Source: Rhizobiales bacterium SYSU XM002 (GTDB lineage Bacteria; Pseudomonadota; Alphaproteobacteria; Rhizobiales; Beijerinckiaceae). Taken from it: DNA of 64,000 bases. The notes under the pieces were generated by a model. It saw only the letters and a program-made list of their open reading frames with translations, made no database searches and was not told the origin of the DNA. Shown one piece after another: positions 18,526-28,348 of this stretch. Position numbers and translations under genes: made by a program. Location of the stretch: NCBI GenBank assembly GCA_009846685.1, contig VWVY01000002.1, positions 186,001 through 250,000 of the forward strand. The letters run 5' to 3'. Position 1 is the stretch's first letter. The number at the start of each line of letters is the position of its first letter.

Positions 18526-21500
18526 CCGTGTTTTCTCCCGCTGACCTTGAGATTCTCGCCGATCGCTTGCGCTTCTTCGACGCTGAACTCCCCGCCACCA
18601 TGCATGCCCGACACGGCCATAACAAGGCCCGTGTCGGCGTTGTTGTCGCTATCCTCGCTCCGGCCGTCCGGCACCAGAGACGACAGGATCAGCCCTGCGA
18701 TGTCACCCAGTCGACGGTCGCTGGCACCGACCAGCGGTACATCGGTGCCGGCAAGGCGTTCGATCGAGAGCTGGAGTTCGAGCGCCATCAGCGAATCCAA
18801 GCCCAGTTCTCCAAGCGGACGCGAGGTATCGATCTGGTCTTCGGCCATGCGAAGGATATGCGAAATCTCGCGCTTGAGCGCCAGCACGATGAGCGCGATG
18901 GCATCGGGATGGCTCTTGCCCTCGATCGCCGAGAGGAGATCACCACCCTGATCGCCCTCGTCTTCGCGTCGGGCGAGTCCCAGACCGGCGAAGGCCGCGC
19001 TGTTGATGAGCCGGAGCTTTTCCGCCGCCGCGCCGGGGGAGATATTGGTGTAGAACTGCATTGGCCCGACGTCGTTGCCCGAGGCAAGCAGCCGCCCCAG
19101 ATGCGCAAGTGATTCGGTCGAGGAGATTCCGACGACGCCGGTCGTGCGGCGCAATCGGCGGCCAAGTTGCTTGTCGCGCGCGATGATGCCGACATCCGAG
19201 ATCGCACCCCACCCGATCGCGAGCGCCGGTTTGCCTTGCGCACGCCGCTCGCGGGCAAAGCCCTCAAGCCAGGCGTTCGCGGCAACGTAGGCTCCCTGTC
19301 CTGGGCTGCCGATGACCGTGGTGGCTGACGAATAGACCACAAAGTAGTCGAGCGGTTGGTCCGCACAGGCGGCATCGAGATTGAGCGCGCCGCGCAGTTT
19401 CGGAGCGAGTACAGCTCGCAGCCGGTCTGGCTCGAGACTGGAGATCATGCCGTCTTCCAGCAGAACCGCAGCATGGATGACGCCGCGCACCGGACCGTGC
19501 TCGCGCGCGAGGCGTTCGACGAGCGCTTGGACCGCTGCCGCATCGGAAACATCCAGCGCTTCGATGAGCACTCGCGCGCCGGAAGCGCGCAACGCTTCGA
19601 TCTCGCTCTCGAGGCCCTCCTCGACCCTTCCCCGCCGCGAGGCCAATACGACCGTGCCCGCGCCCTTCCGCGCGAGCCATGCGCCGGACGCGAACCCGAG
19701 ACCGGACGTGCCGCCGATGACGATGTGCACACCGTCACGCGGCTTGAATTCGAGCGCGGAGGCATCCCGCGACGCGAGTCGCGCGGGGCGGATAACGATC
19801 TTGCCCACATGCTCCGAGGCCTGCATGAGCCGGAAGGCCGCGCCGATCTCATGGGCCTCGAACACGCGATGGGGCAGGGGCTTGAGTTCGCCCCGGGCGA
19901 ACTGTTCCGAGATGTGCTGCATCATCTGCTCGACCAGCTTGCGGTCGTGGGCGAGCAGCTCGTCGAGATCGATGCCGAAATAGGCGATGTTGCGCACGAA
20001 GGGGCGCAGACCGAGCTGGGTGTTGTCAAGATAATCGCGCTTACCCAGTTCCGCGAACCGCCCGAAGGGCTTCACCAGCCGGAAGCTCGCCTCCATCGCC
20101 GCACCGGCGAGGGAATTGAGAACGACATCGACGCCCCCAAGTTCGTTGCGGATCGCCTCGGCGAAACGCTCCTGGCGCGAATCGTAGGTCAGATCCGCGC
20201 CCATCGCGCGCGCAATCGTGCGGCGTTCGTCGCTGCTCGCGGTAGCAATCGCTCGCGCCCCCGCAAGCTTGGTGAACTGGATCGCGGCCAGTCCGACAGC
20301 GCCCGCGCCGCCGTGGATCAGCACATCGTCGCCCGGCCCGATCTGCGCGCGCTTGACGAGCGCGAACCAGGCGGTCGCGAAGGCGACGGGGATCGTCGCG
20401 GCAGCCTCGAGGCTCACCCCTTCCGGCACCTTGAAGAAATGCCAGCCCGGCGAGACGAGGTGCGAGGCGAAGGTATCGGCGGCAAAGCCCATTACCCTGT
20501 CGCCCGGCGCAAGATGCGTCACGCCCGTGCCAACACGGGTGACGGTGCCCGAGCACTCGAAACCGAGAGCGGCGGCCGTGAGGCCTGCGCCGAGAAGATC
20601 GTCGTCGAGAATGCCGAGGCCGACGAGAATATCCCGGAAATTGAGGCCGACAGCCGCAACCTCGATTTCGATCTCGCCGTCATCGGGCGCGCGGCGCGGT
20701 GCCTTGACCCAGGCGAAACTGTCGAGGCGTCCGGCCTGCTCGAACCGCAGCACCGCGCGTTCTTCCGCGCCGATGGGCGCGGGCGGGAACAGATTGCGAC
20801 GCATGCGGTAGGCTGAAACGCCCTCCCGGTCGACGAACAGTTCGAGTTCCATGCCGCCATAGCCGAGCAGCGATTCAATCGCCGCACGCGCGGCACCGTC
20901 ATCGAGAGCGCTTGCAACCTCGACAAGACGGAAATCGACGTTCGGCATCTCGTTGATCGCGACACGCAGGAAGCCCCAGACGCCGCTCGCGACCGATGAG
21001 GGATGAAGGTCGTCGTCGTGGCCGCCGCGCACGCAGACCTGAACACGCGTGGTGCTGCCTGCCGCGTCGAGTGCCTCGCCGATCGCCTTGATCGCCTCGA
21101 CATGGCGCGCCAGGGCTTCGAGCGTCTCCATGCCGGTCCGTGCGACCGGATAGACGATATGGGCAGGAAGCTGTCCCGCCGCAATCACTCGCGCGAGTGC
21201 CGCCGCAAGATCGGCGTCCGCCGGAAGCTGCGCGAGCGCGCCGTCCTTCAGCGCCTTGCCCCAAGCCTGGTCTTCTCCGCCGATAAGAAGGTATCCCGCT
21301 TCCGGGGAGGGGGCTTCGGCAGCCTGTTCCGGTTCGATGACCGGGGCTGCGAATTCTGCCGCCAGCAACGCGCCAAGGCCATCGGCAGCGCGGCGAGACG
21401 TAACCTCTTGGGCGCCAAAACGTTCAATCGCTTCGATCGTCGCGGATTCGGCGGGAATGCTGGCGATTCCCTGTTCTCCCGTTCGCGGTTCGCCGAACCA

Positions 21501-24500
21501 GCCAGCCCACCAGCCTAGCAGGAAATCGAGTGTCGCATCCGCACCCGGTTGTGCGACGAAAAGCTGCGCCTTTTCGCGCAACAGGCCACGCAGCGCTTCG
21601 GGGATATCGCCAGCCCCGCCGATCGGCGCAGTGGCCATCGCGACCAGTGCGTCAAAATGCAGGGGCGACGCAAGCGACACGGCAGATTCGAGATCAAGGT
21701 ACTCAATCTCGGGGTCTAGCCGGCCTTGAGCGCGCGCTGTGTCTATCGATTTGCGATCGGGCATCGCGAGCGTAAGTTCAACGGTGCCCGCCTGCACGAG
21801 TGGCGTCAGTGCCTTGAGCAGCCCGGCGCTCCAAGGCTGGACGGCGACAATACGCGGTTTGCGCCCGACAGCATGCGCCAGCGTCGATATCGCCTCGCGC
21901 AGGGCTTCAACAGCGCCGCGCGTGAGCATGCCATTCGCTTCGATCTGGTCGGCGAAGGAAGCGGGTACGTTGAGCCTTCCCCCGCTCGCCAGCAGACGAG
22001 GGGCATGGCTGAGTGCGCTCGCTGCGAGGCGAATTTCGAGATTTGCCTCGGGGAAACCGTTCGTCAGTGCAGCGAGAATTTCTTCCGGCGCGGGCAATGG
22101 GCAATCCGGTACGACATGGTTGTCCTGAACGAGTTCGACCCCGTCGAGAACGACCAGCGCCGCTTCCAACGGCGCGCGAGAGTTCGCGGCAATCATTCCG
22201 GACGCAATCGCGCCATCGATGTCGATCTGTGCCGTGCCGAAAACACCTCCAAGCAGGCGATGTGCGAGCGAAACCGAGAACGCGCGCGTCACCATCCACG
22301 CCGGGGGGATTTCGGCGTCCGGCGCGGCCTTCAGAAAAGCTTGAATCGCGGGAGCGAGCGTCGGGGCCGTCGGCGGTGAAAGCGGGAAGGTTTCGAGCCG
22401 GAACGTCCGATCGGCAAGGGTAGCCTTGCCGAGATAGAGTGCACGCAGGACGGCCGCTTCCACCGTTGCGACGATCTGGTCATCGGCGTCGAATAGATTG
22501 ATCGCAACCGTCTTGAACCGATCGGTTTCATGGGTCAGCAGCGTAATCGAGCTGCGGACGGTCGCGCCGGGGCGCCAGACGCAGACCTTGCGGAAACGCG
22601 TTGGCAGATGTGCCTTGCGTTCGCCTTCCTTCTGCGGTCGTGAGATGAAAAGCCCGTGGAAGGCCGCATCGAGCGAAATTGGGTTGAGGATGTGAAGATC
22701 GGCAAACGCGCCGAGGCCTTCCGGGTCAGGAGTCGCGAGTTGCGAATGAGCCGTCACGTCGTCGCGCGCGTTCGCGGTCACGAGTTGGAACATCGGACCA
22801 TAGTCGAGACCGGCAAGCGTCGCTTGCTCGTACACCTGTCGCGGTGTGTCGTTCACGGTGCATTCGGGCACAGGCGGCGCGAGCGGCGCCGGGGGCTGGC
22901 CGGTTGCGATACCGATCTTGCCACGGGCATGCAGCAGCCATTCGCTCGCGGAGAACCGCTTGCGGCTCCAGATCTCGATGGTGTCAGTGCTCTCGGCGAA
23001 GCGGGTCGAGAGCTCCCGGATCTCGTCCTGGGCGATTGCGAGTGCCTTGAGGACATCGAAATCGTCCAGTTCGAACGGCTTGTCGCCGAACAGGTCGCGC
23101 GCGGCGGCAAGCGCGATCTCGATCAGTCCCGCTGCCGGAACAATCACACCGCCATCGACGCGATGGTCGTCAAGATACGGCACAATGACCGGATCAATGA
23201 GGTTGCGCCATTCAGGCGAACCGTCGGCCATGCGGGCGCCGAGCAGGGGATGGCGCCGCGCCGAAAGATTGAGCTTGCCAAAGGCATTGAGCGCTTCCGG
23301 CGTGTCCGGCAGGGCGAAGCTCTGCCGCTGGAACGGATAGCCCGGCAGGTCGACGCCCTCGACGGCTTCGCCACAGACCACCTCACGGTCGAAATCCGCA
23401 CCGTGCGCAATGAGACGGGCAATCGTCAGACCAACGGGATCCGCAGTTTCCTTCTGGGAAAGCGAAGGGAGGGTCGTGCCTTCGACGCCCTTATCACGCA
23501 GGTTTTCGGCGATAGGACCGGTGAGGATCGCGCGTGGGCTGATCTCGACATAGATCTTGCCGCTGGCATCCGCAACGGTCTCAAGCGCCTGCTGGAACCG
23601 CACGGGTTCGCGAATGTTGCGCCACCAGTACTCCGCCTCCAGGCTCTCGCCCGGCACCTTCTCGCCGGTCACCGCCGAATAATAGGGCACGGTGCCGGGG
23701 CTCGCCTTGAGGAAGGCGAGGTCGGCCAGCATCGCTTCGCGCAACGGATCGAGCTTCGAGCAGTGGAACGGATAATCGATGTCGAGCGCGATGGTTGCGA
23801 CACGCGCCTTGCGGCAATGGCGGGCGAAGGCTTTGAGGGTTTCCGCCTCGCCCGAGAGCGTCGTCGAGGTCGCGCTGTTGGTGGCGGCGATCTCGATTCC
23901 CGGTTCGCCGAAACCGGCCAGCAACTGCTCGACCTGCGTGCTGTCGGTCGCGACGACCATCATCCGTCCGAGACCTCGGACACCTTCTTGGTGTTTCGAT
24001 CGCAGATAGATGAGCCGCACAGCATCAGCGCGGCTCAGGATACCACTCGCCTCGGCGGCTGCGACTTCGCCCACCGAATGGCCGATCGTCGCGGCAGGCC
24101 GGATGCCAACCTCGGCAAGGCAGCCGACGAGAGCCGACTGGATGGCGTAGATCAGCGGCTGCGAAACCGAGGTCTTCTGCAATTCCTCCGCCTCGATCGG
24201 TGCGCGGAGCTTGTCGATGATCGACCACCCGGCGAGCGGCTCGAAAAGGGCGTCGATTGCCGCGATCTGGGCGCGGAATCCCGCGTCGCCTGCGTAGGCT
24301 GAATGCCCCATCTCGGAGAACTGGCTGCCATTGCCCGAAAACACGAAAACAACCGGACTGGCACCGTTTCTCGCGACGCCGGCGGCAAAGGTCTCGCCCT
24401 CATGTTCGCCTGCGGCAAGCGCCTCGACCGCCGTCGAGAGGTGTTCGCGGCCCGACATGGGAACAACAAAACGATGGGGCAGCAGATCGCGGCCGTGGCC

Positions 24501-25976
24501 GAGTGCGGCGCTAATCGCGTTTGGCGATACGCCTGAGGCGACAGCATCACGCACCGCTCCAGCGAGTTGCGTCAGTGCGCCAGAATCGGCGGCAGAAACC
24601 ACGAGATGCCGAGCCTTCCGGCGCTGCAACTGCTGCTCCGGGCGTTTCCGCGCCGCGCGCACGAGGACATGCGCGTTGGTGCCGCCAAACCCGTAGTTGC
24701 AGATGCCGGCGTAATCTCCGTCCCGCGCAAGATCGAGCGGAAGAGAAGCGTCGTTTGGCTTCAGATTCAGGGCGGAGAAGTCGATGGCGTCGTTGGTCTC
24801 TTCAAGAAAGAGGGACTTCGGCAACTCCCGATGTTCGAGCGCCATCAACGACTTGAGTAGACCTGCCAGCCCGGAGGCGGCCTCGAGATGGCCGATGTTG
24901 GACTTGATCGAACCGATCGGTAGCGGTTTGCTGCGCTTCTGCCCGAGCGCATGGCCGATCGCGGTCGCCTCGATGGGGTCGCCGACTTTTGTGCCGGTCC
25001 CGTGGGCTTCGACGAAAGCGAGATCATCCGGCGAAATGCCGGCGCCTGCGTAAAATCGTTCCAGAAGCGCTTTCTGCCCCTCCAGCGAGGGGAGGGAGAT
25101 CCCGGTGGTGCGACCGTCAGAGTTCACCGAGGCGCCGACGACATAACCTCTTACGCGCCGCCCCAGCGAATCCGCCTCCGCGCTGCGTTGAAGCACGAGC
25201 ACAACCGCACCTTCGGAACGGACATACCCATCTGCCTTGGCGGAAAACGGGCGCGAGAGCCCGGTCGGCGACAGCATCCGCGCTTGCGAAAAGCCGATGA
25301 ACGGCACGGGAGAAAGCAGCAGGTTGACCCCGCCGACGACGGCCAGCTCGATCCGCCCTTCAGCGAGCGCGTCGATTGCCTGCTTGAGGCCGACGAAGGA
25401 CGACGAGCAGGCGGAATCGACCGTGAAGCTCGGACCCTTGAAATCAAAGACGTAGGAAATGCGGTTCGACAGGATCGACAATGAATTGCCGGTCATGAAG
25501 TGGCTTTCCATGACAGCCGGGTCGTGGGATGCCGTGCCCTGATAGTCGACCATCGAGGCGCCGACATAGACGCCGACATTGCGACCGGCCAGCGTCGAGG
25601 GCGGAATGCCGGCATCCTCGAGCGCTTCCCAGGTCACTTCCAGCAGAAGGCGCTGCTGCGGGTCCATCTGCTGCGCCTCGCGCGGCGAAATGCCGAAGGG
25701 CGCGGGATCGAAGGCGAGGGGATTGTCGAGATAGCCACCGGCGAAGGTATAGGCAAAACCGGGTTCGGGATTCCCCGGCCGCAGGAAACGCTCGATGCTC
25801 CACCGCCCGCGCGGGCGGGCGCTCACACTGTTGCGGCCCTCGGTGAGCAATTGCCAGAGTTCACGTGCGCTGTTGGCCCCCGGCAGACGGCAAGCGGCGC
25901 CGATAACGGCGGCTCCGGCTTCCGGTTCGGGCGCAGTAAAACTCGTCTTCATCTCAACAATTTCGAACTTCTGCAT
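18522..25976 (-). CDS. rkpA: Fully reducing type I polyketide/fatty-acid synthase, RkpA type
   Basis: A single-module synthase of 2484 residues, close to S. meliloti RkpA. Domains in order: KS (about 20-440; Cys190 in DSACSSS, His325, His363); AT (about 540-840; Ser634 in GHSVGE, His738); DH (about 905-1185; His938 in HxxxGxxxxP, Asp1103); a central region without a clear methyltransferase motif (1200-1740); ER (about 1745-2065; GGAGAVG); KR (about 2080-2300; GGTSGLG, Ser2217, Tyr2230); and ACP (Ser2395 in LGLDSL). There is no thioesterase, so release probably uses the oxoamine synthase. The start is ATG 25976 or 25952 (MKTSF). Products of this class are probably saturated chains for the capsule lipid. 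Confidence 0.9.
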   Translation of the reverse strand: MQKFEIVEMKTSFTAPEPEAGAAVIGAACRLPGANSARELWQLLTEGRNSVSARPRGRWSIERFLRPGNPEPGFAYTFAGGYLDNPLAFDPAPFGISPREAQQMDPQQRLLLEVTWEALEDAGIPPSTLAGRNVGVYVGASMVDYQGTASHDPAVMESHFMTGNSLSILSNRISYVFDFKGPSFTVDSACSSSFVGLKQAIDALAEGRIELAVVGGVNLLLSPVPFIGFSQARMLSPTGLSRPFSAKADGYVRSEGAVVLVLQRSAEADSLGRRVRGYVVGASVNSDGRTTGISLPSLEGQKALLERFYAGAGISPDDLAFVEAHGTGTKVGDPIEATAIGHALGQKRSKPLPIGSIKSNIGHLEAASGLAGLLKSLMALEHRELPKSLFLEETNDAIDFSALNLKPNDASLPLDLARDGDYAGICNYGFGGTNAHVLVRAARKRPEQQLQRRKARHLVVSAADSGALTQLAGAVRDAVASGVSPNAISAALGHGRDLLPHRFVVPMSGREHLSTAVEALAAGEHEGETFAAGVARNGASPVVFVFSGNGSQFSEMGHSAYAGDAGFRAQIAAIDALFEPLAGWSIIDKLRAPIEAEELQKTSVSQPLIYAIQSALVGCLAEVGIRPAATIGHSVGEVAAAEASGILSRADAVRLIYLRSKHQEGVRGLGRMMVVATDSTQVEQLLAGFGEPGIEIAATNSATSTTLSGEAETLKAFARHCRKARVATIALDIDYPFHCSKLDPLREAMLADLAFLKASPGTVPYYSAVTGEKVPGESLEAEYWWRNIREPVRFQQALETVADASGKIYVEISPRAILTGPIAENLRDKGVEGTTLPSLSQKETADPVGLTIARLIAHGADFDREVVCGEAVEGVDLPGYPFQRQSFALPDTPEALNAFGKLNLSARRHPLLGARMADGSPEWRNLIDPVIVPYLDDHRVDGGVIVPAAGLIEIALAAARDLFGDKPFELDDFDVLKALAIAQDEIRELSTRFAESTDTIEIWSRKRFSASEWLLHARGKIGIATGQPPAPLAPPVPECTVNDTPRQVYEQATLAGLDYGPMFQLVTANARDDVTAHSQLATPDPEGLGAFADLHILNPISLDAAFHGLFISRPQKEGERKAHLPTRFRKVCVWRPGATVRSSITLLTHETDRFKTVAINLFDADDQIVATVEAAVLRALYLGKATLADRTFRLETFPLSPPTAPTLAPAIQAFLKAAPDAEIPPAWMVTRAFSVSLAHRLLGGVFGTAQIDIDGAIASGMIAANSRAPLEAALVVLDGVELVQDNHVVPDCPLPAPEEILAALTNGFPEANLEIRLAASALSHAPRLLASGGRLNVPASFADQIEANGMLTRGAVEALREAISTLAHAVGRKPRIVAVQPWSAGLLKALTPLVQAGTVELTLAMPDRKSIDTARAQGRLDPEIEYLDLESAVSLASPLHFDALVAMATAPIGGAGDIPEALRGLLREKAQLFVAQPGADATLDFLLGWWAGWFGEPRTGEQGIASIPAESATIEAIERFGAQEVTSRRAADGLGALLAAEFAAPVIEPEQAAEAPSPEAGYLLIGGEDQAWGKALKDGALAQLPADADLAAALARVIAAGQLPAHIVYPVARTGMETLEALARHVEAIKAIGEALDAAGSTTRVQVCVRGGHDDDLHPSSVASGVWGFLRVAINEMPNVDFRLVEVASALDDGAARAAIESLLGYGGMELELFVDREGVSAYRMRRNLFPPAPIGAEERAVLRFEQAGRLDSFAWVKAPRRAPDDGEIEIEVAAVGLNFRDILVGLGILDDDLLGAGLTAAALGFECSGTVTRVGTGVTHLAPGDRVMGFAADTFASHLVSPGWHFFKVPEGVSLEAAATIPVAFATAWFALVKRAQIGPGDDVLIHGGAGAVGLAAIQFTKLAGARAIATASSDERRTIARAMGADLTYDSRQERFAEAIRNELGGVDVVLNSLAGAAMEASFRLVKPFGRFAELGKRDYLDNTQLGLRPFVRNIAYFGIDLDELLAHDRKLVEQMMQHISEQFARGELKPLPHRVFEAHEIGAAFRLMQASEHVGKIVIRPARLASRDASALEFKPRDGVHIVIGGTSGLGFASGAWLARKGAGTVVLASRRGRVEEGLESEIEALRASGARVLIEALDVSDAAAVQALVERLAREHGPVRGVIHAAVLLEDGMISSLEPDRLRAVLAPKLRGALNLDAACADQPLDYFVVYSSATTVIGSPGQGAYVAANAWLEGFARERRAQGKPALAIGWGAISDVGIIARDKQLGRRLRRTTGVVGISSTESLAHLGRLLASGNDVGPMQFYTNISPGAAAEKLRLINSAAFAGLGLARREDEGDQGGDLLSAIEGKSHPDAIALIVLALKREISHILRMAEDQIDTSRPLGELGLDSLMALELQLSIERLAGTDVPLVGASDRRLGDIAGLILSSLVPDGRSEDSDNNADTGLVMAVSGMHGGGEFSVEEAQAIGENLKVSGRKHG

Positions 25977-26257
25977 TCAGGAAAACCGTGGTGTCGCCTT
26001 TCGGAAGGGCGACCCGTTACCCCTACACGAAAACCGAATCCCCACTTTCGTCGATTGATGTATCTTCCCTTGCGGGATCGAGTGTCTAGCCCCTATGCAA
26101 TTTCAACACCGGAAAGAAGGCCAACGGGGGGCATAACTGCATGTCTTGCAAAAGACAATCTCGCGTCATCAACAGACTATGGAGAGCGTGCGAGCAGTGT
26201 GACGAATATCACAAGTGTTGGCTGGCTTCCTGAGGCTGATGGCGAAGGCGAGGCGAT
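25977..26257. other. Divergent promoter region between rkpA and gmd copy 2
   Basis: This 281-bp gap holds no credible gene. It must carry promoters for the leftward rkpA-to-kps arm and the rightward gmd-fcl arm. The only sharp element I see is the CRP-like palindrome at 26198-26213. Sigma-70 boxes are not clear enough to place. Confidence 0.6.
26198..26213. promoter_or_regulatory. CRP/FNR-family-like operator (TGTGA-N6-TCACA)
   Basis: The site reads TGTGACGAATATCACA, a perfect match to the enterobacterial CRP half-site pair. It lies 45 bp before the gmd ATG and about 220 bp before rkpA. Alphaproteobacterial CRP/FNR-family regulators can use closely related half-sites. Which regulator binds, and whether it activates or represses, is not visible. 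Confidence 0.5.
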
Positions 26258-27334
26258 ATGACCAAGACGGCGTTGATCACAGGCGTAACCGGACAGGACG
26301 GGGCGTATCTCGCGGAATTGCTGCTCGCCAAGGGGTACCGTGTGCACGGTATCAAGCGCCGGGCCTCCTCGTTCAACACCGGGCGGATCGACCATCTCTA
26401 CCGGGATCCGCATGAAGGGGGTTCACGGTTCATGCTGCACTATGGTGACATGACCGACTCGACCAGCCTGACCCGCATCGTGCAGGAGACCCGCCCCGAC
26501 GAGATTTACAATCTGGCTGCCCAGAGCCATGTCCAGGTCTCGTTCGAGACGGCGGAATATACCGCCAATGCCGATGCCGTCGGTGCGTTGCGTCTTCTCG
26601 AAGCGATTCGCCTGCTCGGCCTTGAACGGTCAACCCGCTTCTATCAGGCCTCGACCTCGGAGCTTTATGGCAAGGTGCGCGAAGTTCCCCAGAGCGAGAC
26701 GACGCCTTTCTACCCGCGCTCGCCCTACGCGGCGGCGAAAATCTACGCCTACTGGATCACGGTGAACTATCGAGAGGCCTACAATATCCACGCCTCGAAC
26801 GGCATTCTGTTCAATCATGAAAGCCCGCTGCGAGGCGAGACGTTCGTCACCCGCAAAATTACCCGCGCGGCGGCTGCGATTGCACTCGGTTCTGATCAGA
26901 AGCTCTATCTTGGAAACCTCGACGCTCGACGCGATTGGGGGCACGCGCGGGACTATGTGGAAGGAATGTGGCGTATGCTCCAGCAGCCGGAAGGCGACGA
27001 TTACGTGCTGGCAACCGGCGAATGTCATTCAGTCCGCGAGTTCGCCGAACGCGCCTTTGCCGCCGCTGGGATCACGCTGGATTGGACGGGGACCGGGCTG
27101 GACGAGAAAGGTATCGATACGGCTTCCGGGCGGGTTCTGATCGCGATAGACCCGCGCTATTTCCGTCCGACGGAGGTTGATTTGCTGATCGGCGATCCGT
27201 CGAAGGCAGCGCGCGTGCTGGGCTGGAAAAGCACCACCTCTTTCGAGGACCTTGTATCCCAGATGGTTGCTTCCGATATGGAACTGATTAAACAGGGCGC
27301 GCAATTGCGGCCCGCCGGACGGATGGATGAATGA
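26258..27334 (+). CDS. gmd: GDP-mannose 4,6-dehydratase, copy 2
   Basis: The second Gmd in the window, 358 residues, of the longer classical form found with fcl. It has [55 protein letters not shown] (YxxxK) and [14 protein letters not shown]. Its product feeds GDP-fucose synthase, whose gene overlaps by ATGA. Sequence and length differ from copy 1, and that one is paired with rmd. The start ATG 26258 follows GGCGAGGCGAT, a weak ribosome site. Confidence 0.95.
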   Translation: MTKTALITGVTGQDGAYLAELLLAKGYRVHGIKRRASSFNTGRIDHLYRDPHEGGSRFMLHYGDMTDSTSLTRIVQETRPDEIYNLAAQSHVQVSFETAEYTANADAVGALRLLEAIRLLGLERSTRFYQASTSELYGKVREVPQSETTPFYPRSPYAAAKIYAYWITVNYREAYNIHASNGILFNHESPLRGETFVTRKITRAAAAIALGSDQKLYLGNLDARRDWGHARDYVEGMWRMLQQPEGDDYVLATGECHSVREFAERAFAAAGITLDWTGTGLDEKGIDTASGRVLIAIDPRYFRPTEVDLLIGDPSKAARVLGWKSTTSFEDLVSQMVASDMELIKQGAQLRPAGRMDE

Positions 27335-28284
27335 ACAAGCTTTACGATCTGGCCGGGCGGAAGATTTTCGTCGCTGGTCATCGCGGCATGGTGGGGGCGG
27401 CCCTTGTTCGAACGCTTGAGGCGCGCGGCATCTCGCCGCTGGTAGCCACCCGGGAGGAACTCGATCTCGAGCGACAGGAGCAGACGGAGCGCTGGTTTGC
27501 CAACCATAGGCCGCAGGCCGTGATCATTGCGGCCGCGCAGGTCGGGGGCATTCACGCCAACAACAGCTTCCCGCGCGATTTCCTTTACCGAAATATGATG
27601 ATTGCCGCGAACCTGATCGAATGCGCGCACCGCAACAACGTCGAAAAACTGCTCTATCTCGGCTCGTCCTGCATTTATCCGCGCAATGCGCCGCAACCGA
27701 TCACCGAGGAGTCGCTGCTGACCGGCAAGCTCGAACCCACCAACGAGTGGTATGCGATCGCCAAGATCGCCGGAATCAAGCTAACGCAGGCCTATCGGCG
27801 CCAGTTCGGGTGCGACTACATCTCGCTGATGCCGACCAACCTCTACGGCCTCGGCGACAACTACCATCCCGAGCACGGCCATGTGATCGCCGGGCTGCTT
27901 CGCCGCTTCCATGAGGCGAAGCTCGCCGGTGCGCCGAGCGTTGCGATCTGGGGAACGGGCACGCCGCGCCGAGAATTCCTGTTCGTCGATGACTTCGCCG
28001 AGGGCGCGCTGCACGCGATGGAGCACTATACCGGTGCCGACTTCATGAATGTCGGGTGCGGCGAGGATATCACGATTGCCGAGCTCGCACGCGAGATCGC
28101 GACGGTTGTGGGGTTCAAGGGAGAGCTCGCCTTCGATACCTCCAAGCCGGACGGCACGCCACGCAAGTTGCTTGATGTGAGCCGAATGAACGCGCTGGGT
28201 TGGCGTGCGAAAACGCCCCTTCGGGCAGGGCTCAAAGCCGCTTACGCCGATTTTCTCGCCGGAGGCGGGCGGCGCTACGACTAG
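27331..28284 (+). CDS. fcl: GDP-L-fucose synthase (epimerase/reductase)
   Basis: Fcl (WcaG) epimerises and reduces GDP-4-keto-6-deoxy-mannose to GDP-L-fucose. The 317-residue protein shows [14 protein letters not shown] (NADP site), [39 protein letters not shown] (Tyr/Lys) and [19 protein letters not shown], all classical for the family. [12 protein letters not shown] follows. It is translationally coupled to gmd copy 2. L-fucose in the exported polysaccharide is therefore likely. Confidence 0.96.
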   Translation: MNKLYDLAGRKIFVAGHRGMVGAALVRTLEARGISPLVATREELDLERQEQTERWFANHRPQAVIIAAAQVGGIHANNSFPRDFLYRNMMIAANLIECAHRNNVEKLLYLGSSCIYPRNAPQPITEESLLTGKLEPTNEWYAIAKIAGIKLTQAYRRQFGCDYISLMPTNLYGLGDNYHPEHGHVIAGLLRRFHEAKLAGAPSVAIWGTGTPRREFLFVDDFAEGALHAMEHYTGADFMNVGCGEDITIAELAREIATVVGFKGELAFDTSKPDGTPRKLLDVSRMNALGWRAKTPLRAGLKAAYADFLAGGGRRYD

Positions 28285-28348
28285 CACCGGGCGTGTTGGG
28301 CGGAAGGCGGCAGCAACTCAATCGCGGCTGTGCTAACGATGCTGGAAG

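Noticed and set aside
22656-24302. A 548-codon open frame on the plus strand inside the PKS gene
   Set aside because: It lies antisense to intact DH/AT/KS coding sequence and is rich in Arg with no domain, so it is a shadow.
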